Virus record (IMG/VR): IMGVR_UViG_3300031629_000056
Span: 1 to 27,677 of that record
Strand: one strand, 5' to 3'
DNA length: 27,677 nucleotides
Origin: a virus
Each line of letters begins with the position of its first letter. The first letter of the stretch is position 1. A program made the position numbers and the translations under genes. Of this stretch, positions 22,313 through 27,677 are shown piece after piece. The notes under the pieces are model-generated. The model did no database searches, was not told where the DNA came from, and saw only the letters and a list, made by a program, of their open reading frames with translations.

Positions 22313-23199
22313 TCTTTATTCTCCACTGCGCTCAGGCGAGTTTTCAGGCTTTTTATCTCTGCCTTCATGCTCTCTACGTGAAAGTCTATGTCTGCCAAAA
22401 CTCCGTAAGGGTTTATTTCTGCGCTAGATAGATATCCCGATGTGCTGACTATTATAATAGAATCTCTGGGCTTAGACAGGTAGCCCACCTGTATTCCGTA
22501 TGGTCCTATCAGTATCGCGCTGTTGGCTACCCACTGACCGCTACTCCAAAAAAGAGTCTGCCCTTGAGTCCCTGCACTAACAACTGGGCCAGAATAATCA
22601 GCGCCATTCGCACCGTTTCTTCCGTTCTGACCAGCAACACCTTGAGGTCCCTGCGGTCCGATTGGCCCTGTTATACTGGATCCGTTGCTCCCTGTGGCTC
22701 CCTGTTGTCCTGCTGGTCCTTGAGGGCCTTGAGGGCCTGTTGCTCCGTCCTCTCCACCAAACGCACCAATGTCTTCCCAAACACCGTTTTCCAGCACGTA
22801 GCAAACAGAGGTGTCCAGAGCGATAAACACGTCTCCGTTTTGGGCGTCAGTTACGCCATCTAGGTCTGATGCACTTGCTACGGTCCCGCTGATTTCTAAG
22901 TTAGTACCGTCAGTGCCGTTAGTTCCTGGTGCTCCAGTGGGTCCTGTGTCTCCCTTTGGTCCGGGTATTTTGTTCACGTTTTCTATGGCTGTATCAACGT
23001 AACCTTTAGTTGCTGCGTGTTGTGGCTCGTATGGCGTGTCTACACCAAATACATTCTGGACGCCGTATGGACCATCTGTTCGCTCACTGCCAAGCTTTCT
23101 GAAGCTAGCTGTGACTGCTAGGTTGGTTTCGTTAAAGTCTTTAGAGTAAATCGTTTCGCCTCTGCGAAAGTCTTTTGGTGGAGTAAATAAGTCAGTCAT
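22309..23199 (-). CDS. Short tail fibre with collagen-like repeats
   Basis: This 296-residue protein would form a trimeric fibre. Residues 1-75 include DFRRGETIYSKDFNETNLAV and HAATKGYVDTAIENVNK, a fibre N-terminus that usually docks to the tail. Collagen-like Gly-x-y repeats occupy about 79-99 and 148-205. Between them lies a small module (ISGTVASASDLDGVTDAQNG to VLENGVWEDIG) common in phage fibres. The C-terminus ends in a coiled coil (FHVESMKAEIKSLKTRLSAV). There is no large receptor-binding domain, so a separate receptor-binding protein may exist elsewhere. It overlaps both neighbours by ATGA. Confidence 0.85.
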   Translation of the reverse strand: MTDLFTPPKDFRRGETIYSKDFNETNLAVTASFRKLGSERTDGPYGVQNVFGVDTPYEPQHAATKGYVDTAIENVNKIPGPKGDTGPTGAPGTNGTDGTNLEISGTVASASDLDGVTDAQNGDVFIALDTSVCYVLENGVWEDIGAFGGEDGATGPQGPQGPAGQQGATGSNGSSITGPIGPQGPQGVAGQNGRNGANGADYSGPVVSAGTQGQTLFWSSGQWVANSAILIGPYGIQVGYLSKPRDSIIIVSTSGYLSSAEINPYGVLADIDFHVESMKAEIKSLKTRLSAVENKE

Positions 23200-24812
23200 A
23201 GTGCTACCTGTCCGCGTGTTCTGTATCGTATGGTGTACCCCGTTAGGGCTGCTTGGGCGTCGTAAGCTGTTGAGCGAGAGAAACTAAACTGCACGTTGTA
23301 CCCAGTTCCCTTCAGGTGAACTCTGTCTCTCGAAAGTGGGCGAGAACCGAATAGGCTCTCACCAAACTCAGCACTACCAAAGAGAGAGGAGCCATCTGGG
23401 AAGTTTGCTAACTGCGGCAAGAAGGTTCTCTGTCCATCGTTCATAACATAATCAACATTGAATTCTGTGGGGGAATCCAGCACTGCCTCTAGCCCTATGC
23501 CGTCGAAACGCTTCTTCGCTGAAGGATCTCCAAAATGGTTGAACTGCAATACAACCTTCAAATAAATCTCTTCACCGTTGTGGCTAGTTCCTTTATCCAT
23601 CTGGTAAACGTAACCGTCAGAACTGCCGAAGAATGTATTCTCGTATCCTTCCAAATCTTCTTCAGTGGAGATACAGTCAATAGTCGTTAATGGAGGATAG
23701 GATGCCTCTGTCAGTCCGTACCGTATGCCTTTGTTTCCGTTTGCGTTGAATTCAATACGGCTGGCTATAATCCCTCTATTGCCGTAGAAGAACCTCATCT
23801 GGTTCTGTGAGCGTATTGTCGTAGCGCACGTAGCGTCCTGAGAAATGACCCTGAACAGTGGTTGGATGTCATCAGTGATGGTCTCACTGGCAAAACCACC
23901 TAATGCGTCAACTCTTGAGAGCCTAGATATTCCCCTGTCGTCGCTGGCGAATATGTCGTCAGTCTCAGCTTGGCAGTGTGGCTTAGACCCAGAGTTCTGG
24001 CTGATCATTTGGAGCTTCCAGTCTTCAGGAGAGTTCCCGCTGAGACCAAATGTGGTTCTTACTGTGTATATTGCCAAGTCCTTCGAAGCGGTAACAACGA
24101 ACCCCGTGATATGGTCCCCAACGCCAATCTCTGCTGAGTCTACAACAGCAGCGTCGAAGTCATCTGGAGTACCTGCGCCGCTAATGAGCAGAGTTCCGCC
24201 TGTGCTGCTGAACACCAAGCGGTTTTGCCAAGCTACTATGTGACCCGCCTTTCCAGCGGCGGTTATCTCTGTAATGTTGTCTCCTTGTGGGTCGTAGTAT
24301 TGGGCGTAGTTAGTTCCGTCGCTGAAGTACATTCTGTACGTGTCTTTGCCACCGTAGAAGTTGTGGTTGACGTAAGATATTTTGGTTCCTGATAGGGCGT
24401 ATCGTTCTGATCCACCGGATCGGTAAGGGACTAACTTCCACCCATCGGCTGTGGCCTTGTAAACTTTAAGTTTGCTTCCGTCATTCCTCCAAGCAAGAAC
24501 TATCCCACTAATCTGTGCGACTCCGCGTATCGGCCCGTCACCCGGGGGCTGCCCAATGGCTTCACGCCGATCCTGCATCTCTTCTTTCCAATCTGCATCA
24601 GAGGCCCACGCATCTCCGTTTGGCTGGGAGAACCTGCTGACATCTGAAGGTGCGGGTTGACCATCAAAGACCTCGTAGCCCTGCATGGCCTTGTAGCCTC
24701 CACGGACGCTCTCGTAGACGTTCAGTGCTGTGACGCACTTACCACCCTTTGCCTCTAATGATGGCGTCACCAGGTCTAAGCCGCCCTCTAGGGCCACGTA
24801 TTTGTTTGTCAT
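23196..24812 (-). CDS. gp12-like tail tubular protein B (nozzle)
   Basis: This 538-residue protein would form the tail nozzle below the gp11 ring. The sequence is beta-rich with propeller-like repeats: LVTPSLEAKGGKCVTALNVY at the start, NRLVFSSTGGTLLISGAGTP, then DSAEIGVGDHITGFVVTASK, and SRLSRVDALGG. The start at 24812 has AAAGGA upstream and leaves a 5-bp gap to the upstream gene. An earlier in-frame start would force a 109-bp overlap and adds unlike sequence. The tail nozzle of T7 (gp12) has about 794 residues, so this one is shorter, as in several other podovirus lineages. Confidence 0.8.
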   Translation of the reverse strand: MTNKYVALEGGLDLVTPSLEAKGGKCVTALNVYESVRGGYKAMQGYEVFDGQPAPSDVSRFSQPNGDAWASDADWKEEMQDRREAIGQPPGDGPIRGVAQISGIVLAWRNDGSKLKVYKATADGWKLVPYRSGGSERYALSGTKISYVNHNFYGGKDTYRMYFSDGTNYAQYYDPQGDNITEITAAGKAGHIVAWQNRLVFSSTGGTLLISGAGTPDDFDAAVVDSAEIGVGDHITGFVVTASKDLAIYTVRTTFGLSGNSPEDWKLQMISQNSGSKPHCQAETDDIFASDDRGISRLSRVDALGGFASETITDDIQPLFRVISQDATCATTIRSQNQMRFFYGNRGIIASRIEFNANGNKGIRYGLTEASYPPLTTIDCISTEEDLEGYENTFFGSSDGYVYQMDKGTSHNGEEIYLKVVLQFNHFGDPSAKKRFDGIGLEAVLDSPTEFNVDYVMNDGQRTFLPQLANFPDGSSLFGSAEFGESLFGSRPLSRDRVHLKGTGYNVQFSFSRSTAYDAQAALTGYTIRYRTRGQVAL

Positions 24813-24817
24813 ATCCT

Positions 24818-25441
24818 TTACCTTATAAGCGGGACTTTTTGCATCATGGCGGGGAGATAGAACCTGAGCATGTCTGAGTACATATGGTTGTACTCTCGTG
24901 TGGATGCCGTATACAGACCTTCCCACTCTCTACCTTGTTCTCTTGCGTAGTTAGCAATGGCTTTCCACACGATGGCCTTATGCCACGCTGGGGCAACTGA
25001 AGGGGTGTCCAAGTCGTTCTCTAGGAACACAGGCGTTTCCCACATGCTGTATAGAATCGAATATTCCTTGTCCGGCGTTGGAGAAATCCGGATAGTTTCG
25101 TTAGGGAAGCTTGCAACGCTTCTAGGAGGCCCTACATCGTCTCCAACTGGTGGGACGCGGTTGTTGGTATACCCTATGAACCTTCTGGTTGGATAAGCGT
25201 ACAGGCTGGTAAAGTCTGCCTTTGAGCCGTTCTCTCTGAGCTGCTCGGCGCGTGTGTAGTCTGGCTGTCCAGCCTTTGTCTTAAATTCACCTTGCCTCCA
25301 CATAAAGTCCCAGCGTTCACTGCGCTGTATCTCTACCCAAGCGTCTCGAACCCAATTTGCGGCTCTAAGAACCTCGTCGTCCTGACTTAATACACTAACC
25401 ACTGGGTCATCCATCGAGGTTTCTAGCATGAAGTTATTCAC
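24818..25441 (-). CDS. gp11-like tail tubular protein A (adaptor)
   Basis: This protein of about 207 residues matches the tail-adaptor pattern: an N-terminal helix with LSQDDEVLRAANWVRDAWVE, then WDFMWRQGEFKTKAGQPDYT, then a strand-rich middle and a C-terminal helical part with HKAIVWKAIANYAREQGREW. It would form the ring joining portal to nozzle. The start is unusual: the first canonical codon is GTG 25441 (then ATG 25429), but neither has a ribosome site. The frame stays open up to 25462 with plausible residues INYKQLV before it. A near-perfect Shine-Dalgarno sequence (GGGGGTGA) lies at 25462-25469, spaced for an in-frame ATC codon at 25459. Confidence 0.8.
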   Translation of the reverse strand: MNNFMLETSMDDPVVSVLSQDDEVLRAANWVRDAWVEIQRSERWDFMWRQGEFKTKAGQPDYTRAEQLRENGSKADFTSLYAYPTRRFIGYTNNRVPPVGDDVGPPRSVASFPNETIRISPTPDKEYSILYSMWETPVFLENDLDTPSVAPAWHKAIVWKAIANYAREQGREWEGLYTASTREYNHMYSDMLRFYLPAMMQKVPLIR

Positions 25442-25543
25442 GAGCTGTTTATAGTTGATATGTCACCCCCATAGGGTCGAAGTGGTTGAATTTGGTTAGT
25501 GGGTTACGCCCACCACTCGGCCGGTCCCAAGGTAGGGACTGGG
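25442..25543 (-). promoter_or_regulatory. Intergenic hairpin region before the tail adaptor gene
   Basis: Read leftwards, two hairpins occur after the upstream stop: GTCCC/GGGAC around a TACCTT loop, and GTGGG/CCCAC around CGTAA. Neither has a U-run, so RNA processing or mRNA protection fits better than termination. A string CGACCCTATGGGGGTGA follows and looks slightly like a T7-type promoter end, but I cannot confirm it. Confidence 0.4.
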
Positions 25544-25996
25544 CTATTCTTTGATCCAGCGGAGGATGCTTATGGGAACGCCCGTTCGCGGAAGTCTTAC
25601 TTCGCTTGGGCTGTTCTCTAGCATGTCAGTTAGAGGTACTACGGTGAATCCTGCTCTGTTCTGGGCGCTCTTTATGGCCTCCCAGAACTTAATGGGTATT
25701 ATGGTTGGCACGTCTCTTTTAACAGAGAACATCTCACCATTTGCTCCTCCACGATATGGGAAGTTACCCGTAACGCCAGCTTCACGAGCTATCATTATCT
25801 CGACGTGCGTTGCGTCTTCGCTTGGGTCCTTTGCTAGCCACCCCATTGCCTCTACAACTTGCTTGATCATGGAGCCACGATCTGTGTGCTTGTTGAACTC
25901 GATGCCACAATTCTCGTTAGCGTATGCTCTTATCTCTGAGCTTGATGCTTCGTATATTGTATTTTGGTCGAACTCTAAATTCTTTGTTGTTGCCAT
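25544..25996 (-). CDS. Putative head-associated protein downstream of capsid gene
   Basis: This is a 150-residue protein. The middle contains THVEIMIAREAG, then MFSVKRDVPTIIPIKFWEAI and KSAQNRAGF. That order (short strand, VKRD.P..IP, then helix with NA/NR) resembles small proteins encoded next to capsid genes in other podoviruses, where they are annotated as structural. A GAGGAA ribosome site precedes the ATG. It lies between a strong terminator after the capsid gene and the adaptor gene. A head completion or decoration role is possible but unproven. Confidence 0.55.
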   Translation of the reverse strand: MATTKNLEFDQNTIYEASSSEIRAYANENCGIEFNKHTDRGSMIKQVVEAMGWLAKDPSEDATHVEIMIAREAGVTGNFPYRGGANGEMFSVKRDVPTIIPIKFWEAIKSAQNRAGFTVVPLTDMLENSPSEVRLPRTGVPISILRWIKE

Positions 25997-26010
25997 TATT
26001 GATTCCTCGT

Positions 26011-26037
26011 TAAAAGAAAGGAGGCCCGAAGGCCCCC
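26011..26037 (-). terminator. Intrinsic terminator after the major capsid gene
   Basis: Read leftwards, GGGGGCC-TTCG-GGCCTCC forms a 7-bp GC-rich stem with a UUCG tetraloop (one G-U pair), followed by TTTCTTTT. It begins 13 bp after the capsid stop. T7 likewise has its main class III terminator just after the capsid gene, which lowers expression of downstream tail genes relative to capsid. Confidence 0.92.
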
Positions 26038-26049
26038 AATCAAATGGTG

Positions 26050-27072
26050 CTAGTCTGTAACACCGTTCTCTACAATAACAATCCAGTCGTTATTGAGTAT
26101 TGACTCGGCGCTGTACATTTTCCAACCAACCGAACCCTGCTGGCCCAGTGGATCAGAAATGGACGGAGTGCCAACTGGTACGACAACAGGAGTGAATACT
26201 CCAGAGCCAGCTAGGTTGAGAGTTCCGTATGCGTCCATACCGCAGTAGACAGAAACGTAAACGTCTACGTTAACGCCGCCTTTGGAAAGCAATGCGGGAG
26301 CATCTTCACAAGGAACACCTGCACCCAACATCGGATCAAGATCAGCACTGAGGATGTAGCGAACGCTATCCACTGTACCAAGCTCATTCTCGTTGATTAC
26401 AGTCTGACTGCCGTAACGAGACACAGGGACAAATCCTTCCATCTGGCGGATGTCTTGCTCTGTATCTGTGTGAGCAAAGCAGATGTACGACGCTTCAACA
26501 GGGAACGTATTGATCTTGACGCCACCAGTGACAATCGAGGTGAATTTCTTCGCCTTATTGTTATTCAGTGTTCGTACTGCTTTAGACTGAATGTCGTAAG
26601 TCAGAGGAGCACTCACTGTGTCGGTTGAAGTACCGCCAGCCCAGTAGGTGATACCGCTGCTCTGCAACATGCCCCAAAGGAGTGATTCCTTTGTCTTAGC
26701 AGCCTGCTGTGCATTGAGTTCGTTAATGTCACTCAGGACAGGAGTCATTTCCAGATCGACGAGCTGGTCAGTAACACGTACAAAAGCACCGTACTGCTGT
26801 AGCTCAACATCGATCTGCACGTACTCGATGGGAGTTGCCGCAGGTGGGTAGCCTTCGGTCAACGCTGTGGTTGCGGCAGCATACGGGATGCTACGACGCA
26901 GGCGCAGTGTCTTGGTTGAGTTCTTAGGCAATGTAAACTTCTTTGCACCAAGAGAGAGGACAAGAGTAGGCTGCGCGTGACGCAAGGCCTGCTTCTCCAT
27001 TTTAGCAGCTAGCGTTCCCCAGCCGGGGCCAGTTCCGTTTACTGCATTTTGATATACTGTTGGGTCTGCCAT
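26050..27072 (-). CDS. Major capsid protein, N4-gp56-like
   Basis: This 340-residue protein builds the icosahedral head. It matches the N4-gp56 capsid pattern: WGTLAAKMEKQALRHAQPTL at residues about 18-37, then STKTLRLRRSIPYAAATTAL and YVQIDVELQQYGAFVRVTDQ (the E-loop and spine region). A conserved SYICFAHTDTEQDIRQMEGF follows further on. The T7 gp10 capsid does not show this pattern. AAGGAAG precedes the ATG. The scaffold-like gene lies upstream and a strong terminator downstream, as expected for the most abundant virion protein. Confidence 0.85.
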   Translation of the reverse strand: MADPTVYQNAVNGTGPGWGTLAAKMEKQALRHAQPTLVLSLGAKKFTLPKNSTKTLRLRRSIPYAAATTALTEGYPPAATPIEYVQIDVELQQYGAFVRVTDQLVDLEMTPVLSDINELNAQQAAKTKESLLWGMLQSSGITYWAGGTSTDTVSAPLTYDIQSKAVRTLNNNKAKKFTSIVTGGVKINTFPVEASYICFAHTDTEQDIRQMEGFVPVSRYGSQTVINENELGTVDSVRYILSADLDPMLGAGVPCEDAPALLSKGGVNVDVYVSVYCGMDAYGTLNLAGSGVFTPVVVPVGTPSISDPLGQQGSVGWKMYSAESILNNDWIVIVENGVTD

Positions 27073-27083
27073 TCTAAACTTCC

Positions 27084-27677
27084 TTAATCTTCATCATCTA
27101 TTTGCCACTCTCGTTCGTAGCTCTCTTTATCCGACAACTGACTTAGGCTTCGCATGTCTGGCTTTCCTCCACGGGATTGCGTGGATTGCATACTGCTAAG
27201 TCCGTTATCTTTAGCCTCTTCGGAGTGGTTGAGGGTTTTGTAGTAATCCAGAGCGGCTATTACGTCCGCTGGATCATTTGAGTGTAAGGTTTCACTGAAC
27301 AACTTTGGCTTTCCACCGTGTTTAAAAACAGGGTCTTCAGCCAGCAGCTTTTTCATGCTTTCTGAGTTATAGAGATCACCCGCTGTTGGGTGTGCTCTAG
27401 TGATAGCTTCGTAGGTCATTTGATCCACTTCAGCTTCCGATAACTCTTCCTGCACAGGGATGCGTTGCTGAAGCTTCTGCTCGATCATCGTATTGATGTC
27501 ATTCGCATACACCTCATGCTCTTGCTCGAACTCTGTACGTGGCCGTGTATCCTCTTGCAGTTCAGCAGCTTCCTGCCTAAGTGCCTTCAGTTCCCTACCG
27601 CGTTCAGCCAGCTTGTCGCTGTTTATCTTTGCCCTGTTCTCTGCTGCCGTCTTCTCGTTCTCAGCGCGACGGAACGC
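27084..27677 (-). CDS. Scaffold-like protein, 5' end beyond the window
   Basis: The frame stays open to the window edge, so the gene starts further right; at least 197 residues are present. The visible N-terminal part is a charged coiled coil (AFRRAENEKTAAENRAKINS, then LAERGRELKALRQEAAELQE) followed by a polar, probably disordered region and a very acidic C-terminus (EREWQIDDED). Coiled-coil, acidic, disordered proteins directly upstream of the capsid gene are usually assembly scaffolds. A GTG at 27512 could be mistaken for the start, but the upstream frame is clearly protein-like. Confidence 0.7.
   Translation of the reverse strand, partial: AFRRAENEKTAAENRAKINSDKLAERGRELKALRQEAAELQEDTRPRTEFEQEHEVYANDINTMIEQKLQQRIPVQEELSEAEVDQMTYEAITRAHPTAGDLYNSESMKKLLAEDPVFKHGGKPKLFSETLHSNDPADVIAALDYYKTLNHSEEAKDNGLSSMQSTQSRGGKPDMRSLSQLSDKESYEREWQIDDED

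Noticed and set aside
24813-24926. Extended N-terminus for the gp12-like protein
   Set aside because: It would overlap the adaptor gene by 109 bp, while the start at 24812 has a good ribosome site and normal spacing.

Overview
The window reads as most of the genome of a podovirus-type phage, or an integrated copy of one, probably from an aquatic Gram-negative bacterium. It encodes a complete T7-type replication and transcription set: a single-subunit RNA polymerase, gp2.5-like ssDNA-binding protein, gp3.5-like protein, gp4-like primase-helicase, gp5-like family A DNA polymerase and gp6-like exonuclease. It also encodes a tyrosine integrase, and a 50-bp stretch at 1277-1326 is the 3' part of a tRNA-Asn(GTT) gene including CCA. 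That stretch is almost certainly the phage attachment core, so the element is probably temperate. Host identity is an inference: the encoded CCA and the phage type fit Proteobacteria, but no host gene is present.

Layout. Positions 1-400 hold a non-coding repeat field: a 127-bp exact repeat at 187-bp spacing, many TCT(T)AAAG units, and a run of seven 9-bp units. They resemble in style the short repeats beside the T7 terminal repetition. Positions 400-2900 form a lysogeny/accessory zone with a small winged-helix regulator, attP, a 49-bp direct repeat and a 21-bp inverted repeat, a GIY-YIG homing-type nuclease and two small genes. Positions 2911-15700 (+ strand) run integrase, RNA polymerase, then a tightly coupled replication operon ending in small genes. 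A bidirectional terminator at 15709-15765 separates this from 15811-27677 (- strand), the virion module. In transcription order this module has a scaffold-like protein (cut by the window edge), an N4-gp56-type major capsid protein, a small virion protein, gp11-like and gp12-like tail tube proteins, a collagen-like fibre, an Ala-rich virion protein, a GNAT protein in the gp13 slot, and four putative ejection proteins. Portal and terminase are not present and are probably beyond the right edge.

How it works together. The integrase would recombine attP into a host tRNA-Asn gene and rebuild the tRNA end. On lytic growth the phage RNA polymerase would transcribe replication and, from promoters I could not define, virion genes. 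The replication arm and the virion arm converge, unlike T7, and the capsid is of the N4-gp56 type, so the genome is a mosaic.

Most notable points: (1) the T7-lysozyme homologue has lost two of three zinc ligands and both catalytic residues but sits in the same operon position, suggesting a pure RNA-polymerase regulator; (2) a class-3 lipase-like protein in the replication operon has Gly in place of the nucleophile Ser; (3) endonuclease-VII-type HNH genes lie on both sides of the DNA polymerase gene, and a further HNH gene occupies the T7 endonuclease I slot; (4) the gp11-like gene has a strong Shine-Dalgarno sequence but no canonical start at the right distance; (5) the left-end repeats are unexplained.
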